Shown: positions 10,269 to 20,141 of the stretch, piece after piece | Layout: each line of letters begins with the position of its first letter | How positions within the stretch are numbered: the first letter of the stretch is position 1 | Assembly (NCBI GenBank): GCA_015272395.1 | Contig: JACYLQ010000014.1 | Span: 62,001 to 126,000 of the forward strand | DNA length: 64,000 bases | Direction: 5' to 3' | From: Calothrix sp. C42_A2020_038 | GTDB taxonomy: Bacteria; Cyanobacteriota; Cyanobacteriia; Cyanobacteriales; Nostocaceae | Notes under the pieces: model-generated | Database searches by the model: none | Seen by the model: only the letters and a program-made list of their open reading frames with translations | What the model was told of the DNA's origin: nothing | Translations under genes and position numbers: made by a program

Positions 10269-11699
10269 TTATTTCTTAGATTCGGTAATTGGAACCCACT
10301 CGGTGTGGAAAGTACCAGCTTTGTCGATGCGCTGGTAAGTGTGGGCGCCGAAGTAGTCGCGTTGTGCTTGGGTGAGGTTTTGAGGCAATCTGTCGCGACG
10401 GTAACTATCAAAGTAGTCTAAAGATGCACTGAAAGCAGGAACTGGAATACCCAGTTGTGCTGCGGTCATGATGACTTCGCGCCAAGCGGTTTGTCTGTCA
10501 AGGATAGTTTGTTTAAATTCAGGTGCTAACAACAAGTTTGCCAAAGACGCATTTTCGTCGTATGCGTGTTTGATTTTATTTAAGAAGCCAGCACGAATAA
10601 TACAACCACCTTTCCAAATTCGCGCTAACTCACCTAATTTTAAATTCCAGTTATAGGTACTAGAAGCGGTACCCAATAACGCCATACCTTGCGCGTAAGA
10701 GCAAATCTTCGAGCAGTACAATGCATCGCGAACTTTGTTGACAAACTCCTTGATATCACCGTTATATTTACCAGAAGGCCCGGTAAGTTGCTTCGATGCT
10801 GCAATACGTTCATCACGGATTGATGACATAATCCGGGCATTTACTGCTGCAACAATCGTTGGAATGGCAACACCTAATTCTAGGGCTGTTTGTACAGTCC
10901 AACGTCCAGTCCCTTTTTGTCCTGCTGCGTCAACAATTAACTCAACCAGGGGTTTTTTGGTTTCTGGGTCAATGTAAGGGAAGATATTCGCGGTAATCTC
11001 AATCAAGAATGAATTGAGTTCGTCGGTGGTATTCCACTGTGCAAATACTTCATGAAGCTGAGTATGGTCTAGTCCTGCAACGTTTTTGAGTAAGTCGTAT
11101 GCTTCAGCAATCAGCTGCATATCACCATACTCAATTCCGTTGTGAACCATTTTCACGTAGTGACCCGAACCACCAGGGCCGATGTAGGTTACACAAGGAC
11201 CATCATCTACTTGAGCAGCAATTTTGGTAAAAATAGGGGACAAGTATTGATAAGAACTATCAGTACCTCCGGGCATTAACGAAGGACCATTGAGGGCGCC
11301 TTCTTCACCACCACTTACACCCATACCGATATAGCGTAAACCAGTGGGTTCTAGCTCGCGGGTGCGTCGGTCGGTATCTTCAAACCAAGAGTTACCACCA
11401 TCGATAATGATATCGCCTTCGTCGAGCAATGGTTTGAGTTGCTCAATCACTGCATCAACAGGTTTACCTGCTTGTACCATTACCAAAATACGACGGGGGC
11501 GTTCCAGGGAAGCGACAAAATCTTTCAAATCAAAAGCCGCTTTGACGTTTCGACCTCCTGCACGGTTTGCCATGAAGGCATCAGTTTTTTCTCGCGAGCG
11601 GTTGTACACCGCAATTGGAAAGCCGTTACGTTCTACGTTAAGCGCGATATTCTCGCCCATAACAGCTAGACCAATCACACCAAAGCTTTGCAATGTCAT
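10269..11699 (-). CDS. gnd: 6-phosphogluconate dehydrogenase, decarboxylating
   Basis: Oxidative pentose phosphate pathway: 6-phosphogluconate plus NADP gives ribulose 5-phosphate, CO2 and NADPH, a main source of dark reductant in cyanobacteria. The N-terminus has the Rossmann motif VIGLAVMGENIALNVE, followed by VYNRSREKTD. The substrate and catalytic segment is GGSGHYVKMVHNGIEYGDMQ (about residue 180), and the all-helical C-terminal domain ends with YFGAHTYQRID. At 476 residues the enzyme is full length. Transcribed alone from the 11.7 kb region. Confidence 0.97.
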   Translation of the reverse strand: MTLQSFGVIGLAVMGENIALNVERNGFPIAVYNRSREKTDAFMANRAGGRNVKAAFDLKDFVASLERPRRILVMVQAGKPVDAVIEQLKPLLDEGDIIIDGGNSWFEDTDRRTRELEPTGLRYIGMGVSGGEEGALNGPSLMPGGTDSSYQYLSPIFTKIAAQVDDGPCVTYIGPGGSGHYVKMVHNGIEYGDMQLIAEAYDLLKNVAGLDHTQLHEVFAQWNTTDELNSFLIEITANIFPYIDPETKKPLVELIVDAAGQKGTGRWTVQTALELGVAIPTIVAAVNARIMSSIRDERIAASKQLTGPSGKYNGDIKEFVNKVRDALYCSKICSYAQGMALLGTASSTYNWNLKLGELARIWKGGCIIRAGFLNKIKHAYDENASLANLLLAPEFKQTILDRQTAWREVIMTAAQLGIPVPAFSASLDYFDSYRRDRLPQNLTQAQRDYFGAHTYQRIDKAGTFHTEWVPITESKK

Positions 11700-12095
11700 A
11701 ATCCTATTGGCTAATTGCTGTTCTTTTCATTCTTTAGGGTAGTCCGAGATTTTGGCTTCTCCCCTAAAGAAGACATTAAGAGTTATAGCGCATTGTAAAA
11801 ATGCATCGTCTACACACATAAAATATTTAAATTTGTATCTAGGTAAACTTTCTCTTGCAAAAATCCCTAAATTGAAATAATTAAGTTAAGGGGGTTAAGC
11901 TCTAGGGGTTAGAGATTAGGTATTAAGGATTGAACAAAGAGTGCCGTTTATTGGGTATTTAATGATGCTTAAGCTACAAAATAAAAAGTAAAGTATAAAA
12001 ATTGATTAGTAAAATTAATAACTCTTAATTCCTAAGCTCTAACCCCGTAAGAGCTAATCCCCAGCCCCCAAACCGAATTTAAGGAGTACCCAAAA
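11700..12095. other. Divergent promoter region gnd/ycf66
   Basis: An AT-rich 396-bp spacer with no gene. It includes imperfect repeats of the type CTCTAGGGGTTAGAG (near 11901) and a related inverted string near 12033-12062. Promoters for both flanking genes must lie here, but I could not pick boxes with confidence. Confidence 0.4.
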
Positions 12096-12842
12096 ATGCT
12101 GGCATATGTCCTAGCTGTCGCAGTCGGAATCGGCAGTATCGCAATTTACTTAGCGGCTTTCTTCTTTCCTGAAATCCACAAAAAGAATGATTTCATTTGG
12201 AGTGGTGTAGGTTTATTTTATGCACTAGTATTATGGATATTTGCGCGTCGTATTAGCGGAGGTCTTCTACTCGGTCATATTGCCAGTGTCTCTCTTTTGT
12301 ACTGGTTTGGCTGGCAGGCTTTTTCATTGCGTCGTCAAGTTGTGCCAACTACACAACAAACTCCTTTACCTAGCACACAAGAAGTCAAAGCTACTGTTGA
12401 ACAAAAACTTAACAAGGTTTCTTTACCGCAGCGCATCAGTCAGCTACAGAGAACTATTAGTGGCGCCTTTTCCGGTGTTAAAGACAAGGCACAGCAAACA
12501 ATTAAGAAAAGTCAACCACAAGATACAACCTCGGCAACTGCTTCGCCGACACAAATTATTGATGCGCTTACGGATGAGGCTCCTACTACATCAGACCAAG
12601 CCACAGTCAATTCAACTATCGAAATTAAAGCGGCTGAACCTGTCGATATTACTTCAACTGAAACTACAGAAACTAAGATTGCCGAACCTATTCCCCCAAA
12701 CCCACCATCACCAGAACTAGTAGAAGCTGCACAAGCAGAGATGGATAAGCCAGTAAATCTCCCAGTTGAAGAAATTGCCCCTGATGCAGCATTGGCGCCA
12801 CCCGCAGAACCACCAACCGAACAAACACCACCCGCAAGTTAG
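12096..12842 (+). CDS. Ycf66 family protein
   Basis: Ycf66 is a conserved cyanobacterial and plastid protein of unknown biochemical role. The first 85 residues hold the conserved domain, with three hydrophobic helices (around LAYVLAVAVGIGSIAIYLAA, LFYALVLWIFARR and GHIASVSLLYWFGWQ). The rest is a long polar tail rich in Pro, Glu, Ala and Thr (ending PPAEPPTEQTPPAS), probably disordered and cytosolic. A purine-rich AAGGAG lies at 12080-12085. The tail is poorly conserved in this family. Confidence 0.85.
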   Translation: MLAYVLAVAVGIGSIAIYLAAFFFPEIHKKNDFIWSGVGLFYALVLWIFARRISGGLLLGHIASVSLLYWFGWQAFSLRRQVVPTTQQTPLPSTQEVKATVEQKLNKVSLPQRISQLQRTISGAFSGVKDKAQQTIKKSQPQDTTSATASPTQIIDALTDEAPTTSDQATVNSTIEIKAAEPVDITSTETTETKIAEPIPPNPPSPELVEAAQAEMDKPVNLPVEEIAPDAALAPPAEPPTEQTPPAS

Positions 12843-12885
12843 TTAAAAATTTGTCTTGTGGGTTAAGTATAAAAAACCATTAGGA

Positions 12886-13016
12886 ACGGATGTAAAGGAT
12901 GAGTTATGTCAAGTAACTAGACCTTGTTTGTAACAAATAACAAGCACCGTTACATCCGCTATATCCGTTGCTCCTCCAACACCTCAAAATTAATGACATG
13001 AGCCATTAGCACCTCT
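12886..13016. repeat. Intergenic palindromic repeat, copy 1
   Basis: The segment 12932-12980 (AACAAATAAC ... GTTGCTCCTCCAAC) is an inverted copy of 59078-59115, apart from about 10 inserted bases. Both copies are followed closely by a direct match, ATTAATGACATGA plus CCA (near 12990 and near 59166). The left half also pairs loosely with the right half, so it can fold. No coding potential is seen. Confidence 0.6.
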
Positions 13017-13128
13017 TGTTAATATGGGTACCAAAATAGGATAAATTGCGGAATGGTGGATTATGCACGTGTATAAAGAAGAAAAATAAATGCTGAAGAA
13101 ATATTTACTTCATTAAAATTAACGCAAT

Positions 13129-15003
13129 ATGCAAAACTTTCCGTTTGACATTAAGAAAATTACACTCGAAAATCAAGATTCCGCACAATCTAATATTGTT
13201 ACCTATTTAGTTGCTAGTAATGCACCAACTAGTGTTGAAATTGACAATAATGTCAGCAATACCAGTGAAACTAATTTGAATCTTGATGTCAATGATGCCC
13301 CAAATGTAACAAACAGAAAACTTAGAGAAATTGCGTCTTTTTTAACAAGTCATGACAAAGAAACTGAGGTGGTAATCCATATACATGGATACAACACAAG
13401 AAATAAAGATTTTGAAAATTGGGTAAAAGAAATACAACATTATATTAATAACGATAAATTTATTAATCAGAAAAAAATTGTTTTTATTGGTTATTATTGG
13501 CCTTCGGAATATATTACATTAAAATCAGATAATGAAGATGAATTGATTAGTAGCCATTTTGGTAAAGCAATTAGAACATTACCGATTTTCTTTAGAACAA
13601 TTTATAACTATGCAAGTGCAGGTCTAATAACTACTTTTGCTTTTATATTAGCAATTTTAAGTCTAAGTATATCTGATAATTTTTCTTTGACTTTATCCAG
13701 TTTCACATTGTTTTTATTAGCATTTGGAATTGCATTTTTTGCTTGTCTATTTGGTTATGTTTTTTGTGCCATTCTTCTGAGGGTTTCAATATATTTTCGA
13801 GATAATTATCGTGCTGTCAATTACGGAGTTCCAGATTTAGTCGATTTTATCCGCCAAATAGATAATACAATTATTGAACAAACGCCGGGAAATACAAGAG
13901 ACGAAAAGAAATGGAATTTTGCACAGAGTAATCAGCCTAGAATTAAGCTGTCTTTTATTGCTCATAGTATGGGCGCTTTTGTTACCACAAATGTGATTCG
14001 TGTCCTCTCAGATATTTTTGATGAAAACTCAATTCCAACTTTAGTAGAAGGTACTAATCAATTACAATTACAACCATCACCAAACATCGGTAACGTCTTC
14101 TCATTAGGTCGTTTAGTTATAGCTTCACCTGATATCCCAATCGAAACTATAATGCCAGAAAGGTCTAATTTTTTACGCTCATCATTACGTCGTTTTGAAG
14201 AATCCTATTTATTTAGTAGTCAGGGAGATATTATTCTACGAGTTGCTTCAACAGCAGCTAATTATATAAGTTTCCCTGCAAATACTTATGACCGAGGGTT
14301 TCGCTTAGGGAATGCGGTAGTTGATAGTCGTATTGATACCGCAGGACTATTCATGAAATATGGTATTGTCAACCAAAGCGATGAAGATGGTAGTGTAAAT
14401 CCTGATGCTGAAAGCTCAATGAAGCAAATTGGCATTGTTTCCGATAACAGATTGAAATCGTTATGTGATATTTTGTCTAGAAATAGTAAAGTCACTCAAA
14501 ATGAAGCAATTGCCGGATTGTTTACATACTTTGACTGTACAGATTACAAAGATGTTACCAATGAAAATGACCAAGAACCTAAAGGCATTTTGACTAGAGC
14601 CTTACGCAAGGCAGTGCTATCTTTTTGGGATTGTTTAGTTCTTATTTTTGATAACTTTGTATTGGGAAGAAATGGACACGGAGGATACTTTCAAGGTGAG
14701 TTGAGCAAAAAAATTATTTATAGATTAGCATTTTTAGGATTTAGAGATTTTTTAATTTCCCTACAAGATGAACCTGACTATCAGGAAATTTTTGAAACCA
14801 TTGACGCTCAAGTAGATCGCGAAGCAGTACAAACCTCTTTACAAAGTCAAGGACTAGAAATTGATACTGGGAAAGAAACGTTTATTAAACTTTCAAGGGT
14901 TCTCTCGCAAAAGTGTGAAGACAAAGGAATTAAGGTATTTTTGGCGCCGGAGCGATATCTTGTTGATATGCTAGGTAAACAGCGTGACCGTCAAGGATAC
15001 TAA
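13129..15003 (+). CDS. Alpha/beta-hydrolase-like protein with membrane helices
   Basis: A 624-residue protein. The start of an alpha/beta-hydrolase fold is seen at VVIHIHGYNTRNKDFENW (about 83-100), and the nucleophile elbow is LSFIAHSMGAF (about 275-285, serine in A-H-S-M-G). Between them lie two strong hydrophobic segments (about 165-220), so the catalytic domain is split by a membrane hairpin. It resembles DUF900-type esterases but is longer. A C-terminal region of about 170 residues has no recognised domain. A lipase or acyl-hydrolase activity is inferred. It stands upstream of ileS with a 176-bp gap and is probably separate. Confidence 0.65.
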   Translation: MQNFPFDIKKITLENQDSAQSNIVTYLVASNAPTSVEIDNNVSNTSETNLNLDVNDAPNVTNRKLREIASFLTSHDKETEVVIHIHGYNTRNKDFENWVKEIQHYINNDKFINQKKIVFIGYYWPSEYITLKSDNEDELISSHFGKAIRTLPIFFRTIYNYASAGLITTFAFILAILSLSISDNFSLTLSSFTLFLLAFGIAFFACLFGYVFCAILLRVSIYFRDNYRAVNYGVPDLVDFIRQIDNTIIEQTPGNTRDEKKWNFAQSNQPRIKLSFIAHSMGAFVTTNVIRVLSDIFDENSIPTLVEGTNQLQLQPSPNIGNVFSLGRLVIASPDIPIETIMPERSNFLRSSLRRFEESYLFSSQGDIILRVASTAANYISFPANTYDRGFRLGNAVVDSRIDTAGLFMKYGIVNQSDEDGSVNPDAESSMKQIGIVSDNRLKSLCDILSRNSKVTQNEAIAGLFTYFDCTDYKDVTNENDQEPKGILTRALRKAVLSFWDCLVLIFDNFVLGRNGHGGYFQGELSKKIIYRLAFLGFRDFLISLQDEPDYQEIFETIDAQVDREAVQTSLQSQGLEIDTGKETFIKLSRVLSQKCEDKGIKVFLAPERYLVDMLGKQRDRQGY

Positions 15004-15179
15004 GTAAGTGAGAGCTTGAAAAAAATTATGATGGCCAATTTTATGCTACAATATACTACATCCACGAAGCGGTACATTAGTATGGACATTATTATTCCAA
15101 TTACAATATCTTCCACACCCCACATTTCCAACGATAATAGTGAAAATCTGACCCTATATAAATCCAAGCAATTAGTACA

Positions 15180-18047
15180 GTGACAGAAGCCAAAAGTTAC
15201 AAAGACACAGTAAATCTGCCGCAAACGAAATTTGACATGCGCGCGAATGCGGTAAAGCGAGAGCCTGAAATACAAAAGTTTTGGGAAGAAAACAATATAT
15301 ACGGGCGCCTCTCAGAAGAGAACCCAGGTGAATTATTTATTCTGCATGATGGACCACCCTACGCAAATGGTTCCCTGCATGTAGGTCATGCTTTAAATAA
15401 AATTCTTAAAGATATCATTAATCGTTATCAGCTTTTGCAAGGTCGTAAGGTTCGTTATGTACCGGGTTGGGACTGCCACGGTTTACCTATCGAGCTTAAG
15501 GTTCTGCAAAATATGAAACAAGCAGAACGCCAAGAGCTAACACCGATAAAGTTAAGGCAAAAGGCGAAAGAGTTTGCTTTACAAGCTGTTGACGAGCAGC
15601 GCAAAAGTTTTAAACGCTACGGTGTATGGGGTGATTGGGAACACCCGTATTTAACGATGGCGCCTGAATATGAAGCCGCACAAATCGGCGTGTTTGGGCA
15701 GATGGTGTTAAAGGGTTATATATATAGAGGGTTAAAGCCTGTAAACTGGAGTCCGAGTTCGAGGACTGCTTTGGCTGAAGCTGAGTTAGAATACCCAGAA
15801 GGCCACACTTCCCGGTCTTTGTATGCTGCGTTCCCGATGACGAGTTTATCGGATGCAGTCAAAGATAAGTTTAGCGAGTATTTACCTGATTTGGGTGTTG
15901 CGATCTGGACGACGACTCCTTGGACAATACCTGCAAACTTAGCTGTAGCTGTAAACCCTGATTTAGATTACGCAGTTGTTGAGGCGCCATTTGAAGGTAT
16001 CAAGTTCAAGTATATAATCGTCGCGGCTGGTTTAGTTGAACGTCTGTCACAGACTTTCAACACACAATTAACAGTAAAAGCTACAGTTAAAGGTAAAGAT
16101 TTAGAACATTCCACCTACAAGCATCCTTTATACGACCGCGAAAGTCCGGTAATTGTTGGTGGAGATTACATCACTACTGAATCTGGTACAGGATTAGTAC
16201 ATACGGCGCCTGGTCATGGTCAAGAAGACTATATAGTTGGGCAACGTTATGGTTTACCTATCTTGGCGCCTGTTGATGATGGTGGTAATTTTACTGCTGA
16301 AGCTGGACAGTTTGCTGGGTTGAATGTACTTGGTGATGGCAACCAAGCGGTTATCGATGCATTGACACAAGCTGGTTCTTTATTAAAAGAAGAACCCTAT
16401 CAACATAAATACCCTTACGACTGGAGAACCAAGAAACCTACAATATTCCGCGCAACTGAACAGTGGTTTGCATCTGTAGAAGGGTTCCGGGATGAAGCAC
16501 TCAAAGCTATCTCCCAGGTGCGCTGGATACCTGCACAAGGTGAGAACCGTATCACACCAATGGTAGCCGACCGTTCGGACTGGTGTATATCACGTCAGCG
16601 AAGTTGGGGTGTACCTATCCCTGTGTTCTACGATGAAGAGACAAATGAACCATTGTTGAACGAGGAAACTATCAACTACGTTCAAAAAATCATTGGTGAA
16701 AAAGGTTCAGATGCGTGGTGGGAGTTGTCGGTTGAAGAGTTGTTACCTGAAAAATTCCGCAACAATGGGCGCCGCTATCGTAAAGGGACTGATACGATGG
16801 ATGTATGGTTTGACTCTGGTTCATCGTGGGCAGCGGTTGCAGAACAGCGGGATGATTTGCGATATCCTGTAGATATATATTTGGAAGGTTCCGACCAGCA
16901 CCGAGGATGGTTCCAGTCGAGTTTGTTAACCAGCGTTGCTGTACATGAGCAGGCGCCATATAAAATAGTGTTGACTCACGGATTTACTCTTGATGAAAAA
17001 GGTTTCAAGATGAGTAAATCGCTTGGTAACGTGCTTGATCCAAATACTGTTATCGAAGGTGGAAAAAATCAGAAAGAAGAACCACCATATGGTGCCGATG
17101 TTTTAAGATTATGGGCATCATCGGTTGATTACACTTCTGACCAACGTATCGGTAAAAATATCCTCAAGCAATTGGGAGATATACGTGGAAAAATCCGTAA
17201 CACTGCGCGGGTATTATTAGGAAACTTGCATGACTTTGACCCAGAGAAACATTTAGTTCCCTTTGAAAAGCTACCCGCAGTTGACCGTTACATGTTGCAT
17301 CGGATGACGGAAGTATTCAAAGAAGTAACCGATGCGTTTGAAACTTTCCAGTTCTTCCGTTTCTTCCAAACAGTGCAAAACTTCTGCGTTGTTGATTTAT
17401 CCAGCTTTTATATAGATATCGCCAAAGATAGACTATATATTAGTACACCCGATGGCTTTCGGCGCCGCAGCTGTCAAACAGTGTTGTACTATGCATTGGA
17501 TAACCTGACGCGCGCGATAGCACCTGTATTATGTCACCTTGCTGAAGATATCTGGCAATTTCTCCCTTACCAAACACCTTACAAATCAGTATTTGAAGCT
17601 GGTTGGGTGAAGCTGGATAACCAATGGGAAAATCCCGAATTAGCAACTTTCTGGGAAAAAATGCGCGATATTCGCAATGATGTTAACAAAGTGCTGGAAC
17701 AAGCGCGGGTTGATAAGAAAATTGGTTCCTCTCTCGAAGCTAAGGTGTTACTGTACGTAGCAGATGAAAAACTACGTTCAGCGGTAAGAACACTGGAAAT
17801 AGATACGAATGGGATAGATGAATTAAGGTATTTGTTTATCACCTCGCAAGCAACAGTGTTAGATTCAGCACAACAGTTGGAAGGGTTGAAATATAATTTG
17901 ATAACTGATAATTGGGGTATTGGAGTAGTTGATGCAGAAGGAGAAAAATGTGACCGTTGCTGGAACTATTCAACCCATGTTGGAGAATCAAAGGAAGACC
18001 CGTTATTGTGTGAACGCTGCGTTAGCGCTTTAGCTGGAGACTTTTAA
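15180..18047 (+). CDS. ileS: Isoleucyl-tRNA synthetase
   Basis: Class I aminoacyl-tRNA synthetase charging tRNA-Ile, with an editing domain. The adenylate site has PPYANGSLHVGHALNK (HIGH-type motif HVGH, about residue 70) and GFKMSKSLGN (KMSKS, about residue 605). The editing domain shows TTPWTIPANLAVAV. The zinc-binding C-terminus has CDRCW and CERC. At 955 residues it is full length. Translation starts at a GTG (15180); the following TEAKSYKDTVNLPQTKFDMR matches the usual start of the family and no suitable ATG lies upstream. Terminator-like hairpins follow at 18156. Confidence 0.97.
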   Translation: MTEAKSYKDTVNLPQTKFDMRANAVKREPEIQKFWEENNIYGRLSEENPGELFILHDGPPYANGSLHVGHALNKILKDIINRYQLLQGRKVRYVPGWDCHGLPIELKVLQNMKQAERQELTPIKLRQKAKEFALQAVDEQRKSFKRYGVWGDWEHPYLTMAPEYEAAQIGVFGQMVLKGYIYRGLKPVNWSPSSRTALAEAELEYPEGHTSRSLYAAFPMTSLSDAVKDKFSEYLPDLGVAIWTTTPWTIPANLAVAVNPDLDYAVVEAPFEGIKFKYIIVAAGLVERLSQTFNTQLTVKATVKGKDLEHSTYKHPLYDRESPVIVGGDYITTESGTGLVHTAPGHGQEDYIVGQRYGLPILAPVDDGGNFTAEAGQFAGLNVLGDGNQAVIDALTQAGSLLKEEPYQHKYPYDWRTKKPTIFRATEQWFASVEGFRDEALKAISQVRWIPAQGENRITPMVADRSDWCISRQRSWGVPIPVFYDEETNEPLLNEETINYVQKIIGEKGSDAWWELSVEELLPEKFRNNGRRYRKGTDTMDVWFDSGSSWAAVAEQRDDLRYPVDIYLEGSDQHRGWFQSSLLTSVAVHEQAPYKIVLTHGFTLDEKGFKMSKSLGNVLDPNTVIEGGKNQKEEPPYGADVLRLWASSVDYTSDQRIGKNILKQLGDIRGKIRNTARVLLGNLHDFDPEKHLVPFEKLPAVDRYMLHRMTEVFKEVTDAFETFQFFRFFQTVQNFCVVDLSSFYIDIAKDRLYISTPDGFRRRSCQTVLYYALDNLTRAIAPVLCHLAEDIWQFLPYQTPYKSVFEAGWVKLDNQWENPELATFWEKMRDIRNDVNKVLEQARVDKKIGSSLEAKVLLYVADEKLRSAVRTLEIDTNGIDELRYLFITSQATVLDSAQQLEGLKYNLITDNWGIGVVDAEGEKCDRCWNYSTHVGESKEDPLLCERCVSALAGDF

Positions 18048-18155
18048 TAAAACACTCCCAAAAATTAAATAAAACATCTTGTGGGGTGGGCATCCTTGCC
18101 CGCCCTTTCATATATTGAGTAATTAATATTAGTGCCATTCTTTTAAGACCTCTGC

Positions 18156-18204
18156 CAGACTTTGCAAATAGCAAAGTCTGTCCCTCTCCGAAGCGGAAAG
18201 GGAC
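18156..18204. terminator. Tandem hairpins between convergent ileS and a lipoprotein gene
   Basis: CAGACTTTGC (18156-18165) pairs perfectly with GCAAAGTCTG (18171-18180). It is followed at once by TCCCTCTCC (18181-18189) pairing with GGAAAGGGA (18195-18203), one mismatch. A T stretch follows. The position between two gene ends fits a bidirectional terminator. Confidence 0.65.
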
Positions 18205-18218
18205 ATTTTGTTATAAAA

Positions 18219-19322
18219 TTACCTTTCCAAATTTACCTTGTTATCAATCAACCATTTGCTATCTGAATTAGGTATAAGTGTAAATCGAGATACATCTTTT
18301 ACGATTTTACCGTTTTTCATCAGATATTCTAATTCAGCATCTACAATAGCTTGATTCTGGCTATTTGCAATTAATTGAATAGAATTAATTTTTATAGAAG
18401 CAACTTTTTCCCACCATTCTTCATAGTTGTTGTAGTTGTTATCTGGTTTTATTCTTTGAAATCTACGAGTTAGAATAGCCCAAGAATTTGCGTATTGTCG
18501 CTGGTTAATTAGTTGGTAATACTCTTCAATAGTTTTTTCTGGTGTTAAAGTTGCAATTTGCGCTCCTAAGTAAGGACGCTCTGTTCTTTGTTGAACTGTA
18601 TTTTCATTCGGTGCATTAGTTATAATTGCCTGTTGAGGTGTTTGAGAGGGGATATCTGCAACCTTAGCAATAGCTTGCCGTCCTTCATCAAGAGCTATTT
18701 TAACTTCTTGGTCTAGTAATTTGTACTCTGCTATAACTGAATCCACTTTTGTAATATACTCTTGTGCTTGTGCAAGTCCAATACCAATCTGAAAAACACT
18801 AAGAATATTGTCATACTCTTGAATCGATGTTTTAACTTTTGATGAAGCATCTGCTGCAACTTTGATTTTATCTTCAAAAGTTTTTTCCTTAAGATTAATA
18901 TCATTTAATAACTTTGCTTTTAATTCAGGTCTAGTATTTTGATTTGCTCTAGTTTCAAGCATAGAAAATAAGTTGTTTGCAGCTTTCTTAGTTTGAACAA
19001 TTGAATTATCTAATTCTTTATGCTTTTTTGATAATTCTGAATGTCGAGATTCCATTTGTTCAACTGTTGCATTGGAGAATTTACCGTTAATTCTAAAATC
19101 TTCGCTACGTATGTTTTCTCCAAGCTCTTGATAAGAGTTATTTACTAACTTAGAAGTTATATTCAATGTTTTCTCAGTCACATCAATTAAAGTTATCACA
19201 GTGCTAATTGCATTAGTTATCTTTGCCAAAGTTATTACAGGAGCAGCACAACCCACTATTAAAACAAAGCAAAAAGATAAAGAAAAGAATGAAGTGATTA
19301 TTTTTTGACGTTTTGTATTCAT
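18219..19322 (-). CDS. Lipoprotein with coiled-coil region and NTF2-like C-terminus
   Basis: A 367-residue exported protein. The N-terminus has a hydrophobic stretch ending in the lipobox LIVGC (Cys about 25), so it is probably lipid-anchored. Residues about 60-230 are charged and heptad-like (for example RHSELSKKHKELDNSI), predicting helices or a coiled coil. The last 110 residues (from TPEKTIEEYYQLINQRQYAN) look like the NTF2-like or SnoaL-type fold common at the ends of cyanobacterial surface proteins. No enzyme residues are recognised. Function unknown. Confidence 0.6.
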   Translation of the reverse strand: MNTKRQKIITSFFSLSFCFVLIVGCAAPVITLAKITNAISTVITLIDVTEKTLNITSKLVNNSYQELGENIRSEDFRINGKFSNATVEQMESRHSELSKKHKELDNSIVQTKKAANNLFSMLETRANQNTRPELKAKLLNDINLKEKTFEDKIKVAADASSKVKTSIQEYDNILSVFQIGIGLAQAQEYITKVDSVIAEYKLLDQEVKIALDEGRQAIAKVADIPSQTPQQAIITNAPNENTVQQRTERPYLGAQIATLTPEKTIEEYYQLINQRQYANSWAILTRRFQRIKPDNNYNNYEEWWEKVASIKINSIQLIANSQNQAIVDAELEYLMKNGKIVKDVSRFTLIPNSDSKWLIDNKVNLER

Positions 19323-20141
19323 CCTCTATAAAGTCCTATTAAATATTATTGAACCGATAATATTTAAAGATTTTACAATTAATTCAGTAATTATACTATT
19401 CTATCCCCAAAAAATTTATACAATTTTTATAGAAATGCTTCTGAAGATTTTTAAAGTTATTAACTGACCAAATCTGATGCTTAAGCTTTGTGTAGTAAAT
19501 AAATACGGCTCTTTCGTAGGTATTATACTGGAATTAAAACTACAATTCCGAACTTTTCTTTAAAATCAAGGCTTTCAGGCTGTTATAGCCTGGATTTCAC
19601 GCAAATGCTCAAACGCTAAGAATAACGGCTAATATTCTTTCCCAGTATAAATGTAAAGCTATTTTTTAGACTTTCGTTATCAGTATAGGGGTTTATAACC
19701 TATGCATATAATAGACATCTCCAGAAAACATTTTGAAACTACAAATTCATACGCACTCCCTTACCCCCCTACCCCTTGAAGGGGTGGGAGCGTCAACAGA
19801 GGTGTCTTGTTTATTTTTTGGAGATGCTTAATAAACCTGACGAAAATATTTGGAATTTTTGATGTAATTATCTTACAGTAAACTCGAAGACGAGTAATTT
19901 AAATGACCTATATGAGAAATTCAACGTTTGTGGAAACGCGCGAATTAGCTTATTAATGTTAATTATTTGACATACTCCCCGCAATTCAATTGCGGGGGTT
20001 TTAGGCTCCAACAGCGATTGCAGTTTCACACCGTCTGACCGGAGCCTAACCCAATGGGTAAGTATTAAGAAAGTATCATAACACGTAAGACACCGTTGAG
20101 TGGCAGGACTATATCGCTATAATCTCGCCAAATATTAATAA
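19323..20141. other. Intergenic region with possible IS200/IS605 end relic
   Basis: No gene is found in 819 bp. The segment 19968-20050 begins TTGACATACTCCCCGC and contains a 10-bp stem, CCCCGCAATT (19977-19986) with AATTGCGGGG (19988-19997), then GGCTCC pairing with GGAGCC about 36 bp on, and the string CACACCGTCTGACC. In my recollection such strings mark the ends of cyanobacterial IS200/IS605 elements (tnpB-linked RNA region). No tnpA or tnpB lies near, so it would be a relic. Another short hairpin (CCCCTTGAAGGGG) is near 19774. Confidence 0.4.

Noticed and set aside
12241-12720. 159-codon frame within ycf66
   Set aside because: It lies in another frame of the low-complexity tail of ycf66, and its Leu/Arg-rich translation is typical of shadow frames.
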